Positions 1 to 10,259 of a stretch of DNA of 64,000 nucleotides are shown here, one piece after another. The stretch's first letter is position 1; each line of letters begins with the position of its first letter. The stretch comes from Diorhabda sublineata (lineage: Eukaryota; Arthropoda; Insecta; Coleoptera; Chrysomelidae): contig NC_079484.1 in the NCBI RefSeq assembly GCF_026230105.1, forward strand, positions 10,307,805-10,371,804. Direction: 5' to 3'. The position numbers were made by a program, and so were the translations under genes. The notes beneath the pieces are model-generated. The model saw only the letters and a program-made list of their open reading frames with translations, did no database searches and was not told the DNA's origin.

Positions 1-510
1 TGCAAAAACACAACTACACTTTTGCTTCATACAATAGGAAATCCGCAGTGATAGAAAAAGAAGTAGTAATTATCTGGCAACCTTCAGAAAACCTTCAAAA
101 AATTCGAGAAATGAACAGAGTCATATTTTTTCCATATTACATCGTTTCCATGAAAAGAAATAATCCCTTTCTATAAAAAATGAGCTACAATCTTAATATT
201 GATTATACTTGTAAATTTTTTTATGTGTATAATTCCATTTTACTATTGATTTTTAATGATTGTTTTATAAATTCACTAATTCCGAGTCTAAACAATGGAT
301 AATTATTTTGATATTGTCCCAGTTATTTTAGGTATTCCCCTAAGCATTGTTTACATACAAACTCGAAATAACGACCAAATTGATAGAAACTTCTCATATG
401 AGTAACAATACATGTGTATTATATACAAGTTATGAGAGAAGTCATTAAAGAGATTGACGAAATCAGTACCTCGAGTGATGCAAGCAAATCAGCATAGCTG
501 CAGCTATAAA
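1..510. other. AT-rich DNA, nothing recognised
   Basis: No open frame, motif or repeat that I can name; ordinary AT-rich intergenic sequence leading into a mariner fragment. Confidence 0.5.
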
Positions 511-735
511 AATGTTCAGTTGGACAGTAGATTAACCAATTGTTGTGAAATTTTAAAAAAAAGTGCAAAAACCGCATCTGACAGTTATCATTTATTGAGA
601 GACTTGTATGGCAGAGAATGTTTATCAAGTGCTTATGGTTTTGAGTGTATTAAGCATTTTAAAGTTGAACGAGTAAAGAATCTAGATAATTTCAGTACAG
701 GTAGCTCTAGTCGTAGGTTCTCTTCCAAGCCACTA
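511..735 (+). pseudogene. mariner transposase N-terminal (HTH) fragment
   Basis: The forward frame reads LKKSAKTASDSYHLLRDLYG followed by RECLS, then IKHFKVER. This follows the helix-turn-helix block (HTH_48 type) at the N-terminus of mariner and SETMAR-like transposases, which binds the terminal inverted repeat. The family pattern is K-S-A-x-T, then LL-x-x-YG-x-x-CLS, then F-K-x-x-R. The frame stays open to about 870, but the residues after roughly 735 no longer resemble the family, so the catalytic domain is missing or scrambled. The mariner piece at 1353..2040 lies on the opposite strand and holds the other end of the protein, so the two are not simply one element. Recognition rests on remembered family patterns. 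Confidence 0.5.
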
Positions 736-739
736 CGCC

Positions 740-1340
740 ATTTCATTGCGCATTATTTGTCAATAGGTTTCTTGCTAACTCTAACAACCCACTGTAAGGA
801 AGTCCACTTTATTCGATGTATCTTGCGGAGTGACATTTTTATCTATTTCCTAAAGTGCGATCTTCATTAAAAGTCACAAGATTTAAATCCGTTGAATCAG
901 TTAACAATATAGCAACCCCTTTTACTCTCTCTTACCCATAAAGTGTTGTAGGGGTATGCCATATATATAGTGAAGGTGAAAATGGAAAAAAAGTATGAAG
1001 TCAGGATAAAATATTTCACATCGTCAGTTTCGTAATTAAATAATCACACCTAGTATACCTTTATATAAGCCATTCAGAGAAAATCTGTAATTAATAGACC
1101 ATACAACAAAGTAAAATTAACCTCAAGCAAAAAAAATTGATATTTCAATAAAAGGTTATCAGTAAATACGAGATGAAATGAGGAAAAATATTTCAATCTA
1201 AAAGGAATCGTGAATGGAATACATCTCAAGGTAAAAAAGTGAAGAAAGAAAAGCCGAAAAAAGATTTGACAAAGTAATTAAAAAAGTATTATTGTGATTG
1301 TAGTGTGAGGGTTGCTTATTAGGTTCTAAAATAGACAAAT
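740..1340. other. AT-rich spacer, nothing recognised
   Basis: No supported gene or repeat between the two mariner fragments; several short A-runs only. Confidence 0.4.
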
Positions 1341-1352
1341 AAAAACAAATAA

Positions 1353-2040
1353 TTATAATAGGATACGGCTATATTGTTTTTCAAAATATTCTCTATCAAT
1401 ACACTTTTGCATACGTTTGAACCAATTATCGAAGCATTTTTTCCATGCCGATTGAGGTACCACTAAAAAATGTGATTTGAACGCATCAACTAATACTTCA
1501 GAGGTAGAAAAACGTTGACCTCTCAATTTATTTTTGATCTGCGGGACTAAGAAGGAATCATCGGGTGCCAAACAAAGATTATTCGGCAGACGACCCATCA
1601 ATTCCATATTTAAACTATTTAAAAACGTTTTTCTTTGGGTTGATGTGAGAGAGCTCGCATTATCATAGTGGAAAACGATTCTTCTTCTGCATTTGGTTTG
1701 AAAAAAAATGCTGTGGTACCATTCATAATTGACCATACTATATTGTCCTGATAGGGTGTTGGCTTATTGCAAGAAAACACGACCATTGGCTTCAAAATGC
1801 TTCATGCGTGAACAACTTTTGTTGGATTTGGCTCGTCTTGAAAGACCCATAAAGTCGGTTGTTGTTTAGTTTCAGGTTCATATGCATAGATCCATCATTC
1901 ATCGTCTGTCACGATCTTATAGACGTATAGATGTATAGATTTAATTTTATCAGTATTTCTTTGCACCAATCGACACAAGCTTTTTGAGCGATTGTCAAAC
2001 TATCCGGTATTCAACGTGAACAAATCTTACTGACAGTCAA
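1353..2040 (-). pseudogene. mariner (DD34D) transposase, C-terminal half
   Basis: The reverse strand gives the catalytic core of an insect mariner transposase. From about 1925 downward it reads IVTDDE, a stop codon, then WIYAYEPETKQQ, which holds the first catalytic Asp. Next come VFQDEPNPTKVVHA, HYDNASS with the second Asp, and LAPDDSFL with the third Asp 34 residues later, the DD34D spacing. The tail WFKRMQKCIDREYFEK is the family C-terminus. Stops and frame slips lie between 1737 and 2040, and the HTH domain is absent. A DDE transposase would cut and paste DNA at TA sites, but this copy cannot be functional. It resembles the copies at 25420..26385 and 61935..62335. Confidence 0.85.
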
Positions 2041-2044
2041 AAGT

Positions 2045-2770
2045 TCATTCAATATTGAATGCTGTTGTATTTCAATAATACCTGCACATGTATTATTGAA
2101 ATCCTTGTTATTAGTATAGTTTCCTTTGAATGCAATTGTACAAAATTTTCGAAAAGTTCACAAAAACATATAGTTTTTGTTAACATTCAAATTAACATAA
2201 TTCTAAAAGAAAGGCATGGTTTCCAGATTTTTTACCACAATATTTCTTGGTATAGAGACCTCTAAAAAATAGCAAAGCAGAATTTGAGACAATCTGAATG
2301 ATGTCAGATATTGAATTTGGGGTTTTCATAGCACGAACAATAGATGAAAAATGATTTAGTCTCCTATTGCACTAAATCAAATCAAATACGAATTCTTGAT
2401 CACCAAAATCGTATTCTTTATATATTTTTTCATTTGCTAACATTTCCAAAATTAACAATTTGATAACGAAAGCAGCGTGCTGTCTTTTTATTTAAATTAG
2501 TGAACGAGAACAATATGAGAAAACTCGTGCAATCTGAGAATTTTTTCAATTTCCCAGCATCTTTTCAACTAAAATTATGTATCAAACTCAAAAGATCTGA
2601 ATCATCATTTGTTGATCCAATTGGAATTGTCGAACAACCTGATACGTCAAAAAATGTGGAATCAACATTAAATACCACTTAATAGAGGATTTTGCCTCAT
2701 TAACATTTCGCTTGACTCACTAACGATTGATTTTTCCTACATTGATTTCGAGTTATAACGATCAGTTTCA
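2045..2770. other. AT-rich upstream region of the secreted-protein gene
   Basis: No recognised gene. A 60-codon frame at 2500..2682 has no family resemblance. The distal end holds the promoter of the gene at 2847. Confidence 0.4.
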
Positions 2771-2781
2771 TTCGAATTCAA

Positions 2782-2788
2782 TATAAAT
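2782..2788 (+). promoter_or_regulatory. TATA box of secreted-protein gene
   Basis: TATAAAT lies 59-65 bases before the ATG at 2847. Initiation about 30 bases downstream, near 2812-2820, would leave a 5' leader of roughly 30 bases. Position and sequence are observed; promoter function is inferred. Confidence 0.5.
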
Positions 2789-2846
2789 ACGGTACGTTTG
2801 AATATAGTATAAGTTACTGTTAATTTGATGTGATTTAAAAAATAAA

Positions 2847-3362
2847 ATGAAGACACTAAAAGTGTTATATACAATGGGATTTATGGGACTATTTGTTACT
2901 GCAGAACGGTTACCTGGTTTTAGAGGCTATGGAAGTGGAGCGAGTGAACATACCTCGGGATTTGGAGGTGTAATGGATGAAATTTTTCATGAAAATACTA
3001 ATAGAGGTGACGATGTTAAACCTGTATTTGAAACATTTGAGGATCATTCTTATGAACATAAAAGTAAACTAGGTGAAATGGGAAGTTCTGCTGGGGAAAA
3101 TCTAGAAGTTTATCCGAGGGTTTCAAGTTATTATGCTGATTTGGGTATAGTACCTATTGAAGACGGTAGTTCTTGTACTTGTCCTTTCGAATTACAAAGA
3201 TATCAACGTAGCCATCACAATCACAGAATATTTGGAATGCGGGGATTAAGAAGAAACGGATTTGTGCCACATTTACCTGGTCATGACAATTTTGAAGGTA
3301 TATCACAAAATATGAAAGTTCCATATGTATTGGAAAATGAAGCAAACAAATCGAAATTATAG
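2847..3362 (+). CDS. small secreted protein, unknown function, single exon
   Basis: A complete 171-codon frame starts at ATG in an A-rich insect-style context and ends in TAG. Residues 1-19 look like a signal peptide: MKTLK, then a hydrophobic stretch ending FVTA, with likely cleavage before ERLPG. The mature part of about 150 residues is hydrophilic. It is Gly/Ser-rich at first (GYGSGASEHTSGFGG), acidic in the middle (GDDVKPVFETFEDH) and His/Arg-rich late (YQRSHHNHRIFGMRGLRR). Its only cysteines are in a CTC triplet near residue 110, so it is not a knottin-type toxin. No transmembrane segment follows. A TATA box and AATAAA signal bracket it. I do not recognise the family. A lineage-specific secreted, cuticular or salivary protein, or a peptide precursor, is possible, but none is shown. 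Confidence 0.6.
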   Translation: MKTLKVLYTMGFMGLFVTAERLPGFRGYGSGASEHTSGFGGVMDEIFHENTNRGDDVKPVFETFEDHSYEHKSKLGEMGSSAGENLEVYPRVSSYYADLGIVPIEDGSSCTCPFELQRYQRSHHNHRIFGMRGLRRNGFVPHLPGHDNFEGISQNMKVPYVLENEANKSKL

Positions 3363-3436
3363 ATATTCAATATAATAGAACTTTTATTTTCTTCATTACA
3401 AATACGTGATATTTCTTTGTATCTATATTAATTAGA

Positions 3437-3442
3437 AATAAA
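3437..3442 (+). terminator. polyadenylation signal
   Basis: AATAAA lies 75 bases after the stop of the secreted-protein gene. It is a plausible 3' end signal for that transcript; use is inferred from position. Confidence 0.45.
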
Positions 3443-3486
3443 ATTCGATAATAATTTACAGAAGTATGTATTTTTTTATTCGATAT

Positions 3487-3620
3487 TCACTATACTAAAC
3501 ACACTCTTTATTGCTACCACTAAAACAGTGTCTGATGCATGCTGTCTTAACCAAGTTATCGTCTTCAGAGAACGAAGGTAACCAGAAATTTCAATTCAAT
3601 TAAGGTTGAAAAATATAAAA
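3487..3620. repeat. single arm of the fold-back repeat family seen at 20416
   Basis: It contains the diagnostic core AACCAAGTTATCGTCTTCAG followed by AGA-x-CGAAGGTAA. The same core occurs at 19640..19800 and in both arms of 20416..20660. Only one arm is present here, so this is a solo or decayed copy of a MITE-like family. Confidence 0.6.
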
Positions 3621-3624
3621 TTAA

Positions 3625-5080
3625 TAATATAGGCTTATAGTTAATTGGTCAAGCAGTTGTTTTTAGAAAGTTGAGACGTCAACAAAAAAAACAGTTTCAA
3701 CGAAAAATTAAGTTTGATACGTTTCGAAGATAATAATTCAAAGAACTTTTTATAATACCACATTTCATAAAGATCTGAAAGTGTACAAGATAGGAGTCAT
3801 GTGGTCAATCTTGTCATGTATAAAATAAAATTGGAAAATTATTATATCACCGATACCAAAAGTTCAAAACAAATTTCATATTTTTCAGGAATAATATATT
3901 TTTATTCACATTTTATTTATTTTCAACTCTTCTATTAGCAGCTTCTAACATCATACCATACGTCTACGACCCTTATCCTATCCTTACTTTAATAATTAGT
4001 AATTTTCAATTTAACAGAAGTTAAATTTCAATTAAGAAACCTTCTTCATTAAAATTCATAATGGTCGAAGTGAAGGAAAGAAGTATAAAAACCTACAACG
4101 AAAACCAATAATAGTCATATGAAATATAAAGTAATTACTACTAATTGAATAATTAATTAGTAGATTTTTAATTGATATGTATGGGAATGAGGAAAAAGTA
4201 AGTAAGCACGAAATATTTCAAAATATTAACGAACGAGAAGTCATATTGAATACAAAATATGTACTGTTTAATTCAGTTTAATTCAGAAAGTCATATACAC
4301 TACGAACCAAAGGAACTATTTTGTTTTTTTTTTGCTCCAGCACATTTGCAAATACTAAGTATTTGCAAATGATCAAGTAAGACAACTCCTTTTAGAAAGT
4401 TCAGAATCTGCTGGCACAGATCTTCATTTTCTTATTCATACGCACCCAGGTATGTTGCTTTGGAATTCCGTAGTCCAAGGATGGTAAAAAAGGTATGTAT
4501 AGTCAGTTTCACAAGATTTCGTTTGGATTCCACTGAATATTGAGTACTACCCGTAATAATCCCCGAATATGTTGGTAATCCCAAACAAATAGTACAGATA
4601 AATATCTAGGTCTATGAAATACTTCATGATGACCTAGGTAATATATAATTAATTAAAAATTTTTCGTGAATTTGGCTCCTGAAGCAAAATTGTTTATAAA
4701 AAATGTTTGCAGTCCGTTAAAGTGTCCAGATTTGAAAAGAAAAATCGAAGGAAAGTATCTGAAACTGAAAAAAAGAGTATTGCCAATATCATCAAGTGTG
4801 TAATGTATAATTTTCGAAGCCTAGAACAAAAGATACATTACCTAGATATTATTGGAAAAGATGGATTAATGATGAATTCGAGGTAACAATGATTTATTCG
4901 TACAAAAAGTTTACAAATGATTGTAAGCTGATGTGATACTCTAAATAGAGATTGGGTGGATTGGTCTAAAGAGTATTAACAACAACACCATTTTTGTTAT
5001 ACAAATAATCACGTTCTCACCGCCAACAGCTGGATATTACAGAGCAAAAAAAATCTTGTACCAGCGCTTAAATAATATGA
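3625..5080. other. AT-rich DNA, no gene recognised
   Basis: No supported coding region. The only clear structure is the short palindrome at 4343..4371. Confidence 0.4.
4343..4371. repeat. 29-base perfect palindrome with one central base
   Basis: CATTTGCAAATACT, one A, then its exact reverse complement. Each arm contains ATTTGCAAAT, which resembles the POU/octamer core. Whether it is a binding site or a cruciform-forming repeat is not known. Confidence 0.6.
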
Positions 5081-5084
5081 CTAA

Positions 5085-5834
5085 GGGCTGGTTTCTTCAC
5101 GTTCTAATAAAGTCCCAAATAATTATTAGCCACATAACTTTTAATTGTCGATTAATGTTTACCGTTTCTTCACCCTAGTTGGTTTAAATCAGAAGTAACT
5201 AATAAGTATTTGTCACTTTATTATGCATTTAACCAATAGTCTACTGTTGATAACACTATGAAAGATGCCCATATAGCAGTCGTCTGTCGGTTTCCTATGA
5301 TTTGTGACAACGATCTGTGCGTAATTATATTTGCACGTGTTTTGTTAAGGTTAATGTTCAAATAGTCGCTAGTTGGAAAAATATGTGTTGGTCTGAAAAT
5401 TATAGTTTATTTTGATAGGAGAGGAAAAAGAAAACGACCAATTTCATCTTTGGACAAAAAATTGGAATGATCAATTTCATGACGAACGGAATAAACTCGT
5501 TCTTATGGAATTTGTTGTATTTTCTCAATGAATTCTTCATCAAACAAATCTTCTAAATCTTGAAAAGCATCCATATTAAATATTTAATTATTTGTATGGC
5601 GAAAAAATCAAATATATGTATAATAAATTAACAAATCACTTTTGATGTATATTAAAGGTTAAGTTTTTACTAAACTCTTTAATTAACACTTGTGACTGCC
5701 TAATAACTTATTTGAGAAAATAACTGGATTTACTCGGAGGTTTACTTTATTAGAAGGTGAAGACATCGGATTTTTGGTTATTCGGTAAATAATAGTTAGT
5801 AGGGACTTTATTAGGAAGTGAAGAATCCCGGCCC
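5085..5834. mobile_element. MITE-like element with about 32-bp inverted termini
   Basis: The left end GGGCTGGTTTCTTCACGTTC continues into TAATAAAGTCCC. The right end, read in reverse, gives GGGCCGGGATTCTTCACTTC followed by the same TAATAAAGTCCC. The roughly 750-bp interior has no coding frame, and a sub-terminal variant of the end motif recurs near 5740-5755. No clean target duplication is visible, so the superfamily is undetermined. Confidence 0.65.
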
Positions 5835-5839
5835 AAGGC

Positions 5840-6770
5840 AGTGGGAGATTCATTAGTGCCTGTATACCTATATACTCAACTCAGATAAATCGAAAAATAT
5901 TCAACTCATTTTAAATTCAAATATGGTGAGAAATCATGTAATTAAAGCTTTTTGAGAGTTGATAAGCAGTAGCAAAAGAAGGTTATACATTTTTGCACGT
6001 CTATTATTTAAGGTGAAATTTGATTTGCGAAATACATCTGTATCATTTGGTCTTTTTTTATTACCGTAAATTCTTTTATTAATGTCTAATCGCAAAAAAA
6101 ATATTCTGGAAACTAATTCTTCATCTAATTCTTTCAGTAGTCAATTGCGGTTATTTCAGCAAACAGTGAGAAAATAATTAAGGAATTTATTGTTATTAAC
6201 ATTAACATATTAACTTTTAGTCTTTTCCGAGATATTTGAGGTTTTAAATTATTATTGTATTTTTTAACAAGTTTTAATTTTTTAGGTATACTTTTAGTAG
6301 GCTTTGTAATAAATGACAGATATTTAACTGCCATTAGTCAATTGCTGCTAATTTCGAAAATCTTCAAAATGGTTCTTTTTCAATTTAATAACGAATAAAT
6401 AAAATTCAAAAATACTTTTTTATTTCTTAGTGCTTGTATCACGGGTGAAAATAAAATTTAGACCACACCTTCATCTCCAAAAATTTACAACAAACATTCA
6501 ATATCTGGTTTGGTACGGTAAAGTTTGGCTACAGGAAAGTATACATGATTTTGTCTTATTCTTTACTCCTGTATGCATTAAAATAGAAAAAACCGGGTGG
6601 ATTCAACCAAAAAAATAAAGAAATTTGATATTTATTAAGTTGAACTTTGAACACTTTTTATACACACCCTGTATAAAATAAAAAAAAAATAGATTCAAAA
6701 CGTCTGACCTTGTTAAAAGTAACCGAACAGAAACTATTTTTATATCTTTAAAGGTATCGTCGTAAAAATA
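5840..6770. other. AT-rich DNA, nothing recognised
   Basis: Short open frames at 6134..6334 and 6430..6618 have no recognisable residues. No repeat structure was seen. Confidence 0.4.
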
Positions 6771-6774
6771 TATA

Positions 6775-7165
6775 CAGTGCTTTTCAGATAAAAGTATCCA
6801 CCTTTAATAACTTTTGTAATACTGGTATTTAGAAAAAATCCAAAAACACGTCAATTTATGTTGGAAGGGGCAAGCATTATGGCTTATTTAAACTTACTGA
6901 AAAAGCCACCCCCTCACCCCTAGCAGCATCCCCTTTATTTTTTTAAATTACTTTTCATATTTTTTATGTAAAATTTGGATACTCCTCTTTGAGCTGATTT
7001 CAAAACTGTATAATACTTGTAGGTTAAAGTGGTTAGTTTATGAGATAAACAATTTTTCTTTTAAGAGCACAAATTTTACTTATTATTTACTTTCACCTTA
7101 TTTGCCTGTACTAAAATGGGTTGTACAACAGTTCAAACTCTTTAATCTTTTTAACTGTGCTATTT
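6775..7165 (+). repeat. left terminal inverted repeat
   Basis: This 391-bp arm pairs with 7629..8019. Its inner edge is ACTGTGCTATTT. Confidence 0.85.
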
Positions 7166-7174
7166 ATTATGAAG

Positions 7175-7627
7175 TTACAATAAGTGTTCAAAATGAGTAC
7201 CATTCACTTCCATACAATGGTATAATCTATTTTGAAATGCCTCTCTGACATTTCTTAATACGGCTGGATTTAATTGTCGACATTCATTTTCTATCCTCTC
7301 TCGTAAATCATCCAGAGATTCTGGTTGGGTAGCATAAACTTTTGTTTTTAAATACCCCCATAAAAAGAAGTCTAGGGGTGTTAAATCCGGTGACCTAGGT
7401 GGCCACTCCATCATCTGCCCCCTTCTACCTATCCAACGAGCGGGGAATGTTTCGTTTAAAAATTGTCGGACAGGCATAGCATAGTGTGGGGGAGCTCCGT
7501 CTTGTTGAAATACCAGTAAATCTTCGGAAAGGTTATCATCATTTTCTATTATTGTTGTAATACGTGGGTCAACCCCTTCCCTGAGTAACTCAAGATATGA
7601 TTCACCATTTAAATTTCCGTTGATGAA
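7175..7627 (-). pseudogene. IS630-Tc1-mariner transposase, C-terminal fragment
   Basis: The minus frame is open from the inner edge of the right arm (about 7627) to the stop at 7175, with no start codon at its beginning. It reads through GNLNGESYLELL, FQQDGAPPHYA with the second catalytic Asp, RWIGRRGQMMEW, and SPDLTPLDFFLWGYLK with the third acidic residue. I count 42 residues between the two Asp residues, close to the DD41D-type groups rather than DD34D mariners. The first catalytic Asp and the DNA-binding domain are missing, so the protein is inactive. A related fragment lies at 50390..50930. It is probably a remnant of the autonomous parent left between the termini. Confidence 0.8.
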
Positions 7628-7628
7628 G

Positions 7629-8019
7629 AAATAGCACAGTTAAAAAGATTAAAGAGTTTGAACTGTTGTACAACCCATTTTAGTACAGGCAAATAAGGTG
7701 AAAGTAAATAATAAGTAAAATTTGTGCTCTTAAAAGAAAAACTGTTTATCTCATAAACTAACCACTTTAACCTACAAGTATTATACATTTTTGAAATCAG
7801 CTCAAAGAGGAGTATCCAAATTTTACATAAAAAATATGAAAAGTAATTTAAAAAAATAAAGGGGATGCTGCTAGGGATGAGGGGGTGGCTTTTCCAGTAA
7901 GTTTAAATAAGCCATAATGCTTGCCCCTTCCAACATAAATTGACGTGTTTCTGGATTTTTTCTAAATACCAGTATTACAAAAGTTATTAAAGGTGTATAC
8001 TTTTATCTGAAAAGCACTG
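7629..8019 (-). repeat. right terminal inverted repeat
   Basis: This 391-bp arm is the inverted copy of 6775..7165. It ends CTTTTATCTGAAAAGCACTG just before the TA duplication. Confidence 0.85.
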
Positions 8020-8024
8020 TACTA

Positions 8025-9015
8025 CGTATATATGAGTCTGCAACAGTGAAATTTTATACAAAAAATTATTAACTCAAAAAGTATTCATTTTTCGAAAAAA
8101 GTTTCAAGACAAAAGTATACTAAAATTTTTTGTAGATTTCAAAAATCTATTATTATAAGGATGTTCTATTTAAAATCACAAAGTTAGTAAAGTAAAGAGT
8201 AAAGGACTCAATTTTCGATTGAGCTAAGTTGTAGTTGCAAGCTGCATCGCAAGTTCTAGAAGCATTCAATTAGGATATCATCTAACGAATCGTCAAAATG
8301 AGCTGATGCCCATTGAGTAATAGTTTTGTCTTAAATTTTTGTGAGCAGATTTATTTGCTTTGTGAAGTTTTTTGTTAGTTTATAGATCTCATAAGGGCTA
8401 CTTAAAGAAGTGTGGTAGTTCCTTCTGGTAACGTGTCATTGCAAGGAGGTCGTGTAGTTGCTTAAAGTACCCGTTAAAATTACTGCCTGGAATTACTCTA
8501 TTTCGATTGAATCAAATACATGTAGTATAAAGCATATGTAACTTTTGAAATTAAGAATGCACCTACACGTTTACAGTGAATTATTAATCGTTTACATTTT
8601 CACTAAACATATATACCAGAAATCCGAACGAATTATTTTCTTTTTCCGTTCTATTTAACTGTAGTTTGGTAACTCCAATCCTATATACAAGACTATACAC
8701 CTGCCTTGCACAGCAAGTGATTACAAATTCAGTCTGAAAGTATTTGAAAGCTTAAGCTTTTCAATGCTTTCTTTTGTGTCTGGGTGTAGAAACTACTTAG
8801 TTTTTAATATCAAGTAGGTACGTGTCAATGTCGATATTGGAAAATATTGAGAAATGAGCGAGATTCTGATTAAAATTCTTTTCATCTAACGAAAAGGGTT
8901 ATCTCTTTGCAACCTTAAAATGTGCTCACTCTTGTTTGATAGACTTAATTTATAAACTGTAACGCAATAGTGAAAAGTAATCTTTGAAAACTACCGATTT
9001 TTTTTATACAGCACT
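8025..9015. other. AT-rich DNA, nothing recognised
   Basis: No coding frame or repeat was recognised between the DNA transposon and the LINE. Confidence 0.4.
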
Positions 9016-9020
9016 TTTAC

Positions 9021-10250
9021 AATCTAAGCACGACTTCAAAATTACTAACAAAAATTATTGCAGAAGAAATCTCAAGTAGCGGCATGAGCGAAGAACAACA
9101 GGGATTTAGACAAAATAGATCAACCATAGACGCTATATTCATCTTAAGACAGATTGCCGAAAAGGCCATAGAGTACAATAAAACCGCGTTTATGTGCTTC
9201 ATAGACTTAACAAAAGCATTTGACAGAGTGAGATTACATGATACCATTGAGCTACTAAAAGAACGAGGCGTAAACCAAAGGACAATAGACATCATTCGGG
9301 ACATGAACAACGGAAATAGCACATTTGTAAGAGCAAACAACGAACTCTCCAGTAAAATGCCAGTATCAACAGGGATCAGACAAGGAGATAGTCTCAGCCC
9401 AATACTCTTCAACATTATAATGGACGAAATCATAAAAGAAGTCAAAACGACAGGCAGAGGATACAGAATGGGAAAACATGAGTTTAAGATAGTTTGCTAC
9501 GCTGATGACGCGGTTGTGATATCCGAAGATGAGGATAATCTGCAAAAACTGCTACACAGATTTGAAACAGTTGCAGGAAAATTCAATATGATCATATCGA
9601 CACAAAAGACACAATCCTTGACAATAGCGAGAGAACCAAGAAGATGCAAACTGGCAATTTATAATAAAAGTGTAGAGCAGGTTATGTCCTTTATATATTT
9701 AGGGGTTAACATCACGAGCAATAGAAACTTGAAACAAGAAGTCAAAACGCAAACAACAGCAGCATCTAGGATATCAGGATTCCTTCGAACCGTGATATGG
9801 AGGAATAAATTTTTAAGTATCGAAAGCAAAACACGGATATATAAAACTTGTGTCAGACCAGTAATGACATACGCCATAGAAACGAGGGCGAAGACTGCAA
9901 CTACTAAGCGGATTATTAGAACGACCGAGATGAAGACATTACGCTCAATCACAGGGAAAACACTAAGAGACAAAATAACGAGCAATGAAATCAGAAGAAT
10001 GTGTGACGTTCCGGATATAGTGAGATGGGCCAGAACTAGAAGAAGAGCAGGGAGAGATCATGTCAATAGAATGGACGACGAATGACTGGCGAAAATCGCA
10101 AAGGAAGAGAGACCCAGTACAAGTAGACCGCCTGGAAGACCACCAAAGCGCTGGTATGAGAGCTGGTCCTCGGAGTCACAACTTAGGCTGCCTCTTTGAA
10201 AACACAAGACATATTCTTAAAATAAGAAGAAGAAAAAGAAGAAGACTTTT
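9021..10250 (+). mobile_element. 5'-truncated LINE (RTE-like)
   Basis: Homology to a LINE reverse transcriptase begins abruptly near 9021 and ends in a short AAGAAG-type tail at 10223-10245. Loss of the endonuclease region with retention of the 3' end is the normal product of incomplete target-primed reverse transcription. The simple-repeat tail instead of poly(A) favours an RTE-like clade. Insertion was on the plus strand. No target duplication was identified. Confidence 0.8.
9024..10199 (+). pseudogene. LINE reverse transcriptase with one in-frame stop
   Basis: The frame runs from LSTTSKLLTKII without a start codon through SEEQQGFRQNRST, FIDLTKAFDRV, STGIRQGDSLSP and the catalytic motif CYADDAVV at about 9497-9520. 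It reaches YKTCVRPVMTYAIE and the connection region. A TGA at 10083-10085 interrupts the frame where the family carries DDERLAKIA, and the same frame then continues LAKIAKEE to a TGA at 10197-10199. A CGA-to-TGA change (CpG decay) is the simplest explanation. Apart from 5' truncation and this one stop, the frame is clean, so this is among the youngest coding relics here. The enzyme copies LINE RNA into DNA at a nicked target. Confidence 0.85.
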
Positions 10251-10259
10251 ACAATTTAA

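Larger units (their letters stand above)
6775..8019 (-). mobile_element. Tc1/mariner-superfamily element with 391-bp inverted termini
   Basis: The element starts CAGTGCTTTTCAGATAAAAG and ends with the reverse complement. It is flanked on both sides by TA (6773-6774 and 8020-8021), the target duplication of the IS630-Tc1-mariner superfamily. The two inverted arms, 6775..7165 and 7629..8019, are each 391 bp and nearly identical. The interior of about 460 bp holds only the C-terminal part of a transposase on the minus strand. The element is therefore an internally deleted, non-autonomous copy whose termini would need transposase from elsewhere. Well-matched arms imply recent insertion or arm conversion. 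Confidence 0.88.

Noticed and set aside
511..2040. One composite mariner formed by the two fragments
   Set aside because: The N-terminal and C-terminal pieces are on opposite strands with unrelated sequence between them.
2500..2682. 60-codon frame just upstream of the secreted-protein gene
   Set aside because: It begins at GTG, has no domain and lies in the promoter-side region; no evidence that it is an upstream exon.
9017..9445. 142-codon minus-strand frame opposite the LINE
   Set aside because: Antisense shadow of the reverse transcriptase coding strand; no family likeness.
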